Assembly (NCBI GenBank): GCA_009617715.1
Contig: VTFK01000455.1
Location: 62,001 to 126,000 of the forward strand
Length of the DNA: 64,000 nt
DNA from: Plectrocnemia conspersa
Taxonomy: Eukaryota > Arthropoda > Insecta > Trichoptera > Polycentropodidae
Reading direction: 5' to 3'
Part shown: one piece after another, positions 12,240 to 38,700 of the stretch
Layout of the letters: each line of letters opens with the position of its first letter
Position numbering within the stretch: the stretch's first letter is position 1
Made by a program: the position numbers and the translations under genes
The notes under the pieces: generated by a model
Seen by the model: the letters and a program-made list of their open reading frames with translations, nothing else
Told to the model about the DNA's origin: nothing
The model's database searches: none

Positions 12240-13560
12240 TTAATAAATTAAATAAAAATATAAAAACAACAATGATCACAACGTTAGCCCACCTCAATAT
12301 ATAAATGTTTATTTTAATTAATTTAATGGTCGATTTTATTGGTGCTATTATCTGAATATTCAAATGTCAAATTCAAATCAGAATATTTAATAATGTTGCA
12401 ATACGTAAAAAAATGTATATAATAAATGTTTAATTTTATTATTAAAATATTGTATACGAATACTGAAACTCGTTCAAGGCGAAAATCAGCTGAATCGTCA
12501 TAAATTATGAAATCCCATACTCGAGTGTCATTTAACTTGAGTTGTCTCTATTCATCGAACCCTTCAAAAGTTTGCTTCGATCGATCCCATCTTTTCTCTT
12601 CGCCTTTAATCTTATAAATGTATTTATATCTACTAGTATTTGAGTTTTTAAGAATAATCAGACAGATAGATTTAATGATATTTTTAGGCACCTAAAGAGA
12701 ATTATATTTACCCAACTGGTTGGCATAGAAACTTTTTGTTATCTATTCGCGCATCCACTTTGTGTAAATTGACACGAAGAGTTTTTACCATTTGAAGATC
12801 TTGTAGAGATGAAGAAACGTGACATGATTGCAAATATCATGTAATGTAGTTAACATCCAATATAAACGACAGTATGATTTGATATATGTACGTACAATAT
12901 AAATTTAAAACATAACAAACTTTTTCATGAAAAGTTTACTTACTTACATGATATCTGCAACTATGTTTCACATTCCTGTATCTTTTCACATCTTAAATGA
13001 ATGAGCAATGTGCTAATTTACACAGATACGAAGACGATTTTGTGTAAGCGGTATCAAATGTTTGAAATATTACTGTTTTGTTGCAGTCATTTTAATGACT
13101 AAAATGTTTTTGTATTGTTTTAGTTAATACACTAAAATTAAATCAAAATTTCTAAAACTGAAGAAAAAAAAAGAAATTTAGAACAATATAAACTGTTTGA
13201 AACTAACATGTTGCTGCTTACTTTTACTAAAAATGTCTGCATTAGATTATTGAGAAATAATTAGAAATATATGTATATAGAAATATGAATGTTTTAGCAA
13301 ATACTGAAGAAATATTGTAGAAATAGCGTTTAAAAAGATGCCTAGCCTACGTTTTATGACAAACTAAGAAAATTTGTAAAATAAAATTTTAAAAAGTAGT
13401 GAAAACAACTACCGTGTAATTGCCAACAATCAGATATATGTTATTTAAATTTCTTCCATGCGCATATTGAGCTTATTACATATAATTGTAATCATTGACA
13501 GTTTATAATAGACGTTTGATGACCAGTGTATTACATTTTTATAAGTTAAATTTACTGTAT
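12240..13560. other. intergenic, no feature recognised
   Basis: A+T-rich sequence in which I see no gene, RNA or clear repeat. Confidence 0.45.
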
Positions 13561-13650
13561 TTAAAATAAATTCTAGTGCCGCTGCCGAGGCTCGAACCTG
13601 CAACCTCAGTATTACTAGTCTAAGACGTTACGGACTGGGTTATTTCGTCC
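13560..13650 (-). repeat. tRNA-derived SINE head, minus strand
   Basis: On the minus strand a pol III A-box-like word TAACCCAGTCCG (13642-13631) is followed by a B box GGTTCGAGCC (13598-13589) and then GGCAGCGGCACT. The 59656 copy has the same anatomy and the same TTGCAGGTTC and GGCAGCGGCACT blocks in the opposite orientation. Spacing and lack of a cloverleaf argue against a working tRNA. The body probably continues below 13560. Confidence 0.7.
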
Positions 13651-14734
13651 TTAATGAAATACTATGAATCTAGAACGACCACTGACTGCTCTTTTAAAAA
13701 ATCTGAAATGACGTTCCTGAATGAATAGTCATGCCAAGGTTTAAAAAATGTTGATGCCTCTAAAAATGACATCACAAATTTTAGTTATATTAGTTGTTTT
13801 AACGTCATAACTAATTACTTTGAATACATATATTAAATAAATCATATTTTCAAGTATTTGTCAATGTAGACTTTTCACCATCTAACGCTCTGGTTGTTAT
13901 ATTAAACATAAGTGATGTTAATTTTAATGTGAGCTATCATTAGTTTTGAACCACCGCCTGTAAGAAAATACGACATTCCTCAAAATAGATTTTGTCTCTG
14001 TGGTTATCACGATTTTTTTGATGAAATTACATCATCAAGGCATTATTTGGCAATTGGCCAGCTTATATCTATTTCCTATTCAGTGATGTGGTTAAAATTT
14101 TTATTGAAATGAAAATCTTGAAATGTATCTATTTACTAGAAATAATAAAAATTTCCATATAATGTTACTTTTTATTTAGATAAGCAGATTCCAATTATAT
14201 TTTTACTGTTTGAGGTGAGTTTGCATTGTGCCGTTTTATAACAAATAATTAACGTACTAGGGATTAGATTGAGTGTGTATTATTATTTTACTTGTGCAAT
14301 GGTACAGTTTATTATTAATTTGAGAGTTAAAATAGGGCAAAAGAGATTTTTTATTAATATATGGCAGTATCCGTAGCACGAACCATTTTAAATCATACAA
14401 TGCACCATTTTTGCCTGCCCTTGCAGTATATATTCCCACAAATTTAGATCGATCTACGTCAAATATAACCACTGAGAACCCTGCTTAAATCAAAGACACA
14501 CTCCTTCCATTAGCTACCATAAATATATATTTTAAATACTTTCTATTCCAAAATTTCGCAGTAGTACTTTAGGACTTTAAGAGAAATATTATCAATTGCT
14601 TAGAACACTTTTTTTACACATTATTTCACTCTAGCATCCAGGGACTGCATTTGGAGAAGGAAAGAGAAGCCCCCCCCCCCGCATTTGATTCTGGCCAGAA
14701 ACATATATGGCATTTAATGAAATACTATGAATCT
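13651..14734. other. intergenic segment bounded by a repeated 21-mer
   Basis: TTAATGAAATACTATGAATC followed by T occurs at 13651-13671 (beside the SINE head) and again at 14714-14734, both in + orientation. It may mark the end of a shared repeat. A run of ten C lies at about 14672-14681. No gene is seen. Confidence 0.45.
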
Positions 14735-14811
14735 GAATGAAATGGAAACGTCAATTTGCTGTTCAAACCCAAACCTAACCTACAGGAATTAACCAAACCC
14801 AACTGAACCTA

Positions 14812-15012
14812 ATGAAAGTTTTAACACTAATTATAGTTTTAGCATTTTTATTAGGGCAAATCCAAAATACTAAGGGAAAAATAAGTGGAAGAAAAATTTC
14901 AAACAGACGTCGCATCTCGCATATTGCACCATACTACACCATTAGTAAGAACAAGATTAGACAACTTGTTGACTACATGACGCAAAACTACGAAAATAAC
15001 ACGTCAAGTTAA
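14812..15012 (+). CDS. small ORF with signal-peptide-like N-terminus (hypothetical)
   Basis: A 66-codon open frame. It opens with MKVLTLIIVLAFLLG, a lysine followed by an uninterrupted hydrophobic core, then polar residues: the usual form of a secretory signal peptide with plausible cleavage around residues 19-22. The remaining ~44 residues are basic and include GRK and RRR clusters that proprotein convertases could cut, then a Tyr/Asn-rich tail without cysteines. I do not recognise a family. The frame ends eight bases before a MITE, and no promoter or poly(A) site is evident, so it could be chance or a repeat fragment. Confidence 0.3.
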   Translation: MKVLTLIIVLAFLLGQIQNTKGKISGRKISNRRRISHIAPYYTISKNKIRQLVDYMTQNYENNTSS

Positions 15013-15019
15013 CATGTAA

Positions 15020-15195
15020 TGCTTCCTCCACACTCTCTGGAAGTAGGCCATGGTTGGGCAAGGACGGAAAATATAATGTGTTAATTCGGGGCTACTTCGG
15101 TCGAGCTCGGGTCTGCCCGCTCTAATGTTTCGGCGACCTCGACCATATTCGGTAGACCTTTGGTTCGGTAACTTCCAGAGAGTGTAGAGGAAGCA
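15020..15195. mobile_element. 176-bp MITE with TAA target duplication (Harbinger-like)
   Basis: The left terminus is TGCTTCCTCCACACTCTCTG-GAAGT. The reverse complement of the right terminus is TGCTTCCTCTACACTCTCTG-GAAGT, one mismatch in 25. Both sides are flanked by TAA (15017-15019 and 15196-15198), the 3-bp duplication typical of PIF/Harbinger insertions. The interior has no coding capacity. Confidence 0.7.
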
Positions 15196-15409
15196 TAAGA
15201 GTTTAATTCTTTAGTTTTTTGCTGAAATATTGTCGATAACCCGCTTAATAATAATATCGCAGTCATGTTATCGACGATTTTCGTGTCAGGCGTCATTGTT
15301 TAACTTTTTTTAGTTTTTTGGTCACATATTTTCATGGATTGCACTCAGTTTTTTGAGCTCTCTCTTACATTACTGAAGTGAAATAGATTCTTAATCGACT
15401 GCTAGGGGG

Positions 15410-15770
15410 AGAGTGTTGCGTCAGACGCCGCTCTTGAGAGATGCCTTAGGAGGAGGGTAGGAATTGCAGATTTTCGGCAAAGGGGTTCCTGCGAGCCCCC
15501 TTTCAGGGGTGCCTGATCGGTGCCGGTGCGCCAGCGGTGCGCCAGTGGCGCGCGGGGCGGCGGGATCAATATCCATGTGCGCGGCGAGCGGGCCGGGCGT
15601 GCCCGCGCACCGCCGCTGGCCACCACTGGCCGACACCCGCGCCATGTCGCACCCCTCGCGCCGAGAGGGGATTCGAACCGCGGCACGCGCCTAATCCGAG
15701 CGACACACTTCCGCACGCCCCGACGCCGACCGACGCTAACCCACTGACACACACGGTGCGACATATAGCG
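15410..15770 (-). repeat. GC-rich tRNA-like (SINE-like) element, possibly acting as CpG island
   Basis: A sharply bounded G+C-rich block in A+T-rich DNA. On the minus strand it carries a good pol III B box GGTTCGAATCC (15679-15669). Two A-box-like words lie upstream of it: TGTCAGTGGGTTAG (ending near 15736) and GTGTCGCTCGGATTAG (15706-15691). This resembles a tRNA-derived SINE head with a GC-rich body running to about 15410. The overlapping open frames on both strands are by-products of composition. A CpG-island promoter about 2 kb upstream of quiver is the alternative reading. Confidence 0.5.
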
Positions 15771-15829
15771 CGCGCGCTGATACCTCGTCGCGAAAAAATC
15801 ATCGTTCCGATAGATGCACTAGTGATTTA

Positions 15830-16745
15830 AAAGTGATTCGTGTTTTACTTTATCGGTGTTTTTTTTGTGCCGCATTGGGTTGAACGCGCGAAAGGCTCCT
15901 GTGACGTTTTATATCAATATATTATATATTAAATAATTAAACCGATATTACGAGACAGTAAACCTAACTGTCAAAAGATCATAAATAAATAGCTAACCTA
16001 ACTAAACTGAAATAAAAATAAAATAAAATAATAGTGAAAGAAACATAGTTTAAAATGTGATCAAAAATAAAATTTTAATTTTAAACTAAATTTTAATTTT
16101 AAAATAAATTATCAATAAATATAAATCAAAATACCTAACTTAAATTTTGATAAAATATTCTGAAATAATTTATTTAATTAAATATATGGTGTTTATTCGA
16201 ACAAAACCCCACATACACAATACATTAAATAATACTTTTTAAATATATTAATAATTATAAATATGGAATGTCATATTTTTATTAGCATCATTTTATATTA
16301 AGCCAATACTACTTTTATTCTCAAACGTAATTAAAAGTAATCAACTTTACCAATAAATCAATTGAAGCTTTTCAACTAAGCGACTCCATAAATCAATTTA
16401 TGCATTAAGCGTTATTAGAGTAGTTTTGTAGCAATTACATAAATAAATAATATATACAGCGAAACACTTCCTGATTACAAACTTGTACTAAATATTAAAT
16501 ATTAATGTAAATTTATGGGAGCCTTTCAAGTTATTATACTAGTTACGCGGAAGAAACAGATTTTTTATTCAAGGGTTATATGGGTCATCCTCGTTAATCA
16601 GGAAATTTTATACGCAACGCGGCTTTTCATGCGCATAGCATTCTCTATCCACACATATACACACACACATATATACACACACATAACATCTTGAATTGAC
16701 GTTTGAAATGTACATTTTCGTACGATGTACATCAATCGGAATTCT
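15830..16745. other. upstream region of quiver, no gene recognised
   Basis: A+T-rich sequence with a CA/TATACACA microsatellite at about 16655-16685. No coding signal is seen. Confidence 0.45.
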
Positions 16746-16830
16746 TAATTCGCGCGCTTCCGGTGTCACGCGTCATATTTTCACACCTCTCGTTTTACAT
16801 CGCGATACTTGGTCTTAAGACAGCATTTTC
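16746..16830 (+). repeat. duplicated GC-rich block, copy 1 (upstream of quiver)
   Basis: TAATTCGCGCGCTTCCGGTG followed by TCA is identical to 17355-17377. Similarity continues loosely for about 50 more bases (CGTCA-AT-TTCACAC). Both copies lie within 1.3 kb upstream of quiver exon 1. It may be a duplicated regulatory block or a repeat fragment. Confidence 0.5.
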
Positions 16831-17354
16831 TGTGCATGCAAATATGCATGTTTATACTCAAATCGTTCATTTTTATTACTTCCTGGGTCAAATGTCAAAT
16901 TCTCTCACCTTTCATAATCTAACTTGGACTAAAGCTTATTTTTTTTGAGCATAAATAATACATATTTTAAAATTACAATTGTATATCCGGCAATATCTTA
17001 TAAATAATTTTTCAACATTGTATTTTTTATAAATTTGTTCGCGTCTTGTGGCCCAAAATAATCTGAAAAGTCAAAATTACTTATTTTTTATTACATTCTA
17101 GTTTAAAATCTAAAAAAATCACTATTCACGTAGAATATAACCAGAAACATTACAACTTATTTTTGATTGCATAACATCTTGACTCAATTCCATTCAAATT
17201 GTTAATTTCCATATATTATACAAATCGTAAACTGTATAAAAATGATAATCTAAAGTGATTTTTATTCGAATCTACAATCGCATTTAATTCGAAAGTATAA
17301 AGTTGTCTGAGATTTATTTGATGCACATGATACATCTCAGTTACACTCGATTCA

Positions 17355-17430
17355 TAATTCGCGCGCTTCCGGTGTCAAACGTCAAATGTTCACACGTTAC
17401 ATTCGATCTCCGCCCTTGGCCCAAAGCTCG
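17355..17430 (+). repeat. duplicated GC-rich block, copy 2 (upstream of quiver)
   Basis: Second copy of the block at 16746. It is followed by a CpG-richer stretch (17400-17640) with CGCGCGCG and GCGTCGGCCGGCGCC words. That stretch is the best candidate for the quiver promoter or 5' UTR. Confidence 0.5.
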
Positions 17431-17987
17431 CGCTTTACGAGCGTGCACATAAAATAAAATGTACGCGCGCGCGTCTCCGCATTGTACGCTTTCCCTCGTG
17501 GGCTGTAGCCACTTGACAAGCGTCGGCCGGCGCCGCCGCATTGTCCGGTGTTGCCATAACAATATTTTTATTTTGAAAAACCGCAGGAGTGACTCGAGCG
17601 TTCCCCCCCCCCTTTTCAACGACGGAGCTGTTACGTAACCGCGGTGCATCAAAAACGGTAGATATGATCATGACATCGCGTGAAAAATTATAGCAAATTT
17701 TCACAAAGTCAGAAGCGATACAGCAGCGAACGTTTGAGATGCTCTGATAGTGCGCCACTTGAAAAAAAAGACTTAAAAATAATTGATCCAAGTCATGATT
17801 GTTAAAAAATCAAAAGCATAAATGCGATCGTGCTCGAGTGTTACGTGATATTAGTTAAACCAAACTAAACTGTGAAATTTATACGTATTTATTTTTAAAA
17901 TAATTAATTAATTAAATGGCGTCTGAGATGCGTTGACTGATGGTTCTGCCGCTGAGACGGATCGAGAGACTTCAAACTCGTTTCAAG

Positions 17988-32480
<14,493 letters not shown>

Positions 32481-32777
32481 GGCTCACTTTCATCTCAGCG
32501 TCACACCGAAAACTGCCTATATTTTTCCATATTTAATATTTTTCTCTTATTATTAAAACGTATACATTATTATTATTACTATTACTACTACTATTATTAC
32601 TCAACATCACGTTTTGTACGGCACTTTCAGTCAAAGACCGCTTGTAATAATAATAATATTAATAATAAATTAAATAATAATATTACTAACATGATTTGCC
32701 ATTGTTTGAAGCACGCGCGTTGGCTTTTGACTGAGGATGCTATGCAAAAATGTTTTTTAGCTGCGCTTGTGAATAAA
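32481..32777 (+). other. quiver 3' UTR with first poly(A) signal
   Basis: After the stop codon come TTA/ACT-type microsatellites (32560-32605 and 32645-32690) and an inverted TCAGTCAAA/TTTGACTGA pair (32630 and 32736). The first good AATAAA is at 32772-32777. Many later AATAAA words exist, so longer 3' ends are possible. Confidence 0.45.
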
Positions 32778-32779
32778 AA

Positions 32780-35700
32780 AAATCGAATAATATATTAGAG
32801 TTACGTATATATATTATACATATATACATTTATTACAATGCAATGGGTGTATGTTTTTAAGAAAAAATCGGTCACAATGGTACTGTGAATTTTATCCAAT
32901 AGAACGCATATACATATACTGCGGTGGCGTAGCGAAACGAGCCACGTATTTAATTGAATTAAAACAATCCGTTAAAACGGGGACCATTAATTTATTCAAT
33001 AAAAACGCATACAATACAATCAAGTCGTTTTATGTCAATTAATCACAAAAAGAGCAATAATTTCTTTCTTAATAATTTTATTATGAGAAAAATATATAAT
33101 TTTAATTATTTGTATATAAATGTAGGTCTTCCATTATATTAATTTGTAGTTTATTAATAAAAAAAGCAATGTTTGATTTGCCAACCCTAAAAGAATATTA
33201 TATAAAATATGTGTACGTTTGATCTGAATCAGTTCACAGTGTTTATGTGATACTTTGTTTAATTAATTAATTAATTAAGTATAAATTGTTTTTTTTTAAA
33301 CACCCATTGTGACTGTAGAGTGCACGGCGCATGCGCCCGATGAAGTACTAACAACTGCATGAAAAAAAGTTCATGAAAACTTTCATCATTAACAAAATGA
33401 TACAACTAATATCGAATAAGTATTCGTTTTTAACCAAACAGCCATCAAATACTGCGTTTATCGATAATAAATAATAAAAATATACTAGTCGTGTATCAAA
33501 TGGTTTACGGTTAAGGAAACGAATAGCTTAACACATATAATTAATGCATGAGAGTATAAAGTTGAGATTGTTTAAATTACCATTGAAAAAAAAAATAATC
33601 AAAAATCAAATTAAAATAATACGCTGTGAAAAGTGCCAACCCTGATCCGATTTTTTGTGGTAATTTTAACCGTCTCAAATTTACGACAAAAAAACTATTA
33701 AACAAGCGGTAGAAATTTCTAACGATATATAAATACTATAATAAACAAAGCGAAAATTGTACTAAATGTTATTAAGGAAGCATTTAAAATGCTAAATGAT
33801 CAAAAATACAAGTGTTCTAAATGATTATAAAAAAATGACATGTGCTATTTAATGTTATCGATATAAATTTATATGTATATATACGTATATATATATCTAT
33901 ATATATATTCGTTTTCAATTCCTGCCAAAAAGTAAATAATTTTTTTATTTCACAATAGAAGTTCGAAATGTGTATACATATATACATATAATATTATATA
34001 TGAATAAATTTATTTTTAAAATACATATTATATATATTATGATCGGAGGGAAAAATAACAAAGTTAGTAAATCAAAATTGTGATATATAAAATAGGTTAA
34101 TTAGATAATTTCAAATAGAGCGTGGATGGACAGCGGTTAGCAATTTATATTTAATATGGTGGTGTAGATTGACCCGTATATTAGATTGGTTGAAAAAAAA
34201 TACCAAAAGTCTTTCATTGGTTAATTTTTAGGAATATCACTCAAAATCTCTGTAATAATAATCCTGATAATTTATTTCAATCACTGATAACATACGCGGA
34301 AGAAACATGCTAATTCGTTCGTATAAAAATGTAAAATAAATTTGTATATAGAGATAATTGCATTGAAATTAATTACTTTTCCAATTTAATTTTTTTTTAT
34401 TATTATAAAATAACGTATTATGACTGTCTGTGTTTTTAGAGACACCTGTATTACAATGTAATATTAATAATAATAATAACAGAAAAATTTAAACAAATTA
34501 TACACACTCCAGGTACGTGTTTTATACGTTCCATTCCGGTATATTTGTTTTTTAATGCTTATACTTGCATATTAGATCCATTTATATTTTTTGATAATTG
34601 TGTCTCGCTATTTTTTAAATTAAAAAATCATGTGATAATATTATGTATATGAAACTACTTAGAATTTAATTTGATGAATCATGTTTCTTCGTGTAAAATA
34701 TATATTTTTAGGTTATCTTGGCTACTACTTGCTTAGCTTTCTAGTCACTATCACTACACGCCTTTATGATAGTGATTGGAAAACGAAGCATTCGGTTATT
34801 ATGAAGGGGGAGGGCGAATTAGGTGTAGTGGTTTCCCGTTTACTTTTACAATTTCGCTGATAGGATATGAGGGAAACATTTTTTTATATTAGGCAAATCG
34901 ATTAATATATAGATCTTTGATTGAAGTTTTATATATTTGCCAATTTGCCAATAGCCCAGTCTTATATTAGGGCTGCTAGCTTACAATAAATTATAAAAAA
35001 AAACAAACTGAAAAATAGCTTATTAATAATATAGTGAGATAATCGCGACGTTATCGTTACTTTTGTATATTTGGTAGTGAAATGATATACGTCGTTGAGA
35101 GATCGCTTAAATATTGAATCGAATCCGATTCGACCGCGTGATCTCTGATCTGATTTGTGACAATTCGCTCAGCTCGCCTCGCAAATCGACAGATAGCTAA
35201 CCATTCAACGTGGCCTTCAATTTTTTTGTGATATAAATTACTGGGATTGTGGTTATTTTGAGATTGTGACGTAAGCCCAATAAACTCGCGTACCTCTTAG
35301 TTTTATCTTATGGATATATAAGTATGATCCTTCACTATGGAAATATAGCGATTCCATTTAGTTCGGTTGTTTGATTATTCCCGTCCAGAGCGGAGATTCT
35401 ATCTATGCCACTGTAATAATATTTTTAAATCGTTACGAACATACTACATCCTGTGGTGAAAGTAGGTGGGTATGGCACAGTGTATGTAGATAGTGTAGAT
35501 AGTCTTTTAAAATAATCTTTCACCACCGATATTTTTTTATGATTTTGCGTGCGTGTGTGTGTGAGTGTTTGGTGATATATTGTATGCATTCCAAAAAAAC
35601 AGAGCATTGCTCATTATTAATCTACGAGTTGTGACAAACACATATTGAAAAATAAATATGAAAACACGTCGGTTAAAGATATTAGGATTAACAAAATATG

Positions 35701-38700
35701 ATAGGATATAAAGACGATGAATATATTTGCATTTTTTATATAATATATAAAGCTCATCAATCACGAAAGCATTGATTATTCAGAGATTATTTTGATATAT
35801 TTGCACCGTGTTGATTTCATGTCATTATTTAATAATAATAAAATGATACAGCTTTTGATACCAAATAATGAAAAAAATGATGCGGTGATAGCTGGGGTAT
35901 AGTTGTAAACATTTATATAGATATTCAGGGTAAATATCCTATACTTTACCCTACAATCTTGAAATTTTCGCTTTGTGCAGAAATTATACGAAATATGATC
36001 TTATTTTACGATTAACTCTTATTAAATTAACATTGTAATTTTCGCATATGTATGTATACATATATCGATATGTATTATATAATATGTATACTAATACAGG
36101 ATGGGTCAAAATATAGTTTTCGATTTATTTTACTAGATAGCTTTCGAGTTCATTATAGGAAAAATTAAATTGAAATGCCATCGAGCCATATATAAAAAAT
36201 AAATAAAGGTAACCTTAGAATGACTCAATAATTAGCTTTTCAAAATGCCTCTAGTATAATATAAAATATTATCATTTTTAGAATTAATATCTAATGACAA
36301 TTTAATGTATTTCTTCCAATTATGTACTATGAAGACTATCAGCAAATAAATCTGATACTAATATTTAGCCCATCGTGTACATGTTATTACATGACAACCG
36401 ATAAAAATTATATTTACTATATTTCGATATAGCGTTTGTTATGTAGGTTAAAATTTTATATTGAAAAAAAGGAAGTTATTATTAATTAATTTAATATACA
36501 ATAAATAGTTAGTCGATAGTTGACATTTGACACCATTTAACCGTATATAACATTTTTATATTTTTAATATGTTATTATTATCTCATAGAGATTATGTTAT
36601 TTATTTTTTATTATATTATTATATTATTATATATATAACATACAAGTTAAGTGCATAAACATATCTGATATTTTGAAAGGTTTCCTAATTATTTGTTATA
36701 TTGTAATTATTTCAATTTGCGCTAAATATCAGTTTCTTTTAAAAAATCAGATCTGTAATGACAGAATAGCATACATCAAAGAATAAATGAGTATCAAGAT
36801 ATCAAAATGTTAATAAAAACGAATCATATCAATTTGTGTTTATTTAATAAAATAATAATAAACAACATCTGTGGGTTGGAAACGATGCAATAATTTATAT
36901 ACATATTATAAAGTATTATAATTTTAAATATATTATTAAATATTTTACATAAAATGCTCAAATTGCTAAAATAATATTATGTATATTATATCATATTGAT
37001 TGCTCAAAGTGAAACTTTGATTGTGTTAACTTACTTTTTTAAATTAAAAATTAATACAACCAAGATATCCACAGATGTCAATTATTTGTTCGTTGCAAAT
37101 GTAAAATTTATCATTAATCGGTGTATTATATTAATATTAAAATATGGAATATTTTAATAAACTATTCCATAACCATAACAAATAATACACTATTGTGATT
37201 TTATTAATTTTATCATTAAAAAATATATATTATATTCAAATACATTGATGAGCAAATACTATAAATTGACTTGAAAATATAATATTTTTATGTCGTTCTC
37301 TGTGTATGAGAATATAATATATATTTATCATCATGTATATGTGTGTATATGTTTATGTATATATATATACATATTCATATAAAATATATAACAAAAAAAA
37401 AACATATATCACAAATGTAAAAAAGGAACTAAATTGTAAAAAAAGTCACCACTTTCATTTTATATTTTAATAAATAAACGAATTCACGCAATAATGTAAT
37501 GTGCACTATTTACTAACCTTTTAATATATATTTATTATTAAAATTACTTTTCGATAATCATGGACAATGGTAGCGTTGATAATAAATTATTTACTAATCA
37601 TATTAATATATCTAACTCTTGTATATATATATATATTTAAAGTATTTATTTTAATTATTATTATTATGTTATATTAGTATCTACATGTTTCGTTAAATGT
37701 ATTCATAAAAGAATATATTTTGCTGGAATTTTGTAGCCGAGGCTATCATCAAAATGAGTTATTTAATCACAATAGGAAATTAAAAATAGAGCATGTGGCG
37801 CCTGCATCGTAACAATTAAATTACTAAAAATTCGTAATTAAAAAAAGTGTAACATAGATGGTAATTTTCACAATCTTTATATTTATTTATTTATATAAAA
37901 TTATGCGATTGTTAATATTATATAATAAATGATGATACGATAGAGTTGAAGAAACACGTACAGAAAAAAATTAAAAACACATAGAATAATTTGATTTAAT
38001 TTTTGCTAACATTTATTATACGTACATAAGCTTTAATGCGCTAAATTCTTAGCTTTTAATTTATTTTATTTTTATCGAAAGTTATATAATATTATCCTCG
38101 ATTATTTAGCTATTTTTTTATTTGCTATTAATTTTATATTTTAAACACTCGGTCGTAGATTTAATTGGCTTTAAGTTAAACATTTTTTAATCATAAAAAG
38201 TCATGCTTGTTGATCGATACAATGGTAAGTAATATGATGAAGAATGAGAATCGAGATCTTAGAAGAAAGCATCCATGACTCTTTCATAAAATATATTATA
38301 TAATATAATATAAAAATATAATAAATAACAACAACACCATCAAGAACTCAATTGCACTTAAAAGCTTCATTGGTTCAACACGATGCCACATCAGCAAAAA
38401 TCAAAGGATCAAATATTAAACATTCTAATAAAATTATGTATATTATAAATATAAACTAAAAAATGCATGAATTGCTTTAAAATTTATTTTATTTTAATTT
38501 ATACTAATTATTATACACATATTAACGCTTCCCTTTCGCTTAAAAATAACAAAAAAAAATCATAGCGTAGATAACAGCCAAAGTATTTAACAAAATTTGC
38601 TAGAGACTCACAATTTAATTAATAAAAATCTTAGATCATTTATTTATAAACAATAATTTTTACTATCTAATAAAACGCTTCGTAATATATTGGAATCACT

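Noticed and set aside
13574..13650. Functional tRNA gene
   Set aside because: A and B boxes are present, but the sequence does not fold into a cloverleaf with a paired acceptor stem and has a dispersed relative at 59.7 kb.
15402..15830. Overlapping open frames on both strands in the GC-rich block
   Set aside because: High G+C removes stop codons in all frames, and the pol III B box explains the block better than a protein gene.
17341..17791. Minus-strand open frames upstream of quiver
   Set aside because: They overlap a CpG-rich promoter-like zone, contain a poly-G/C run and match no family.
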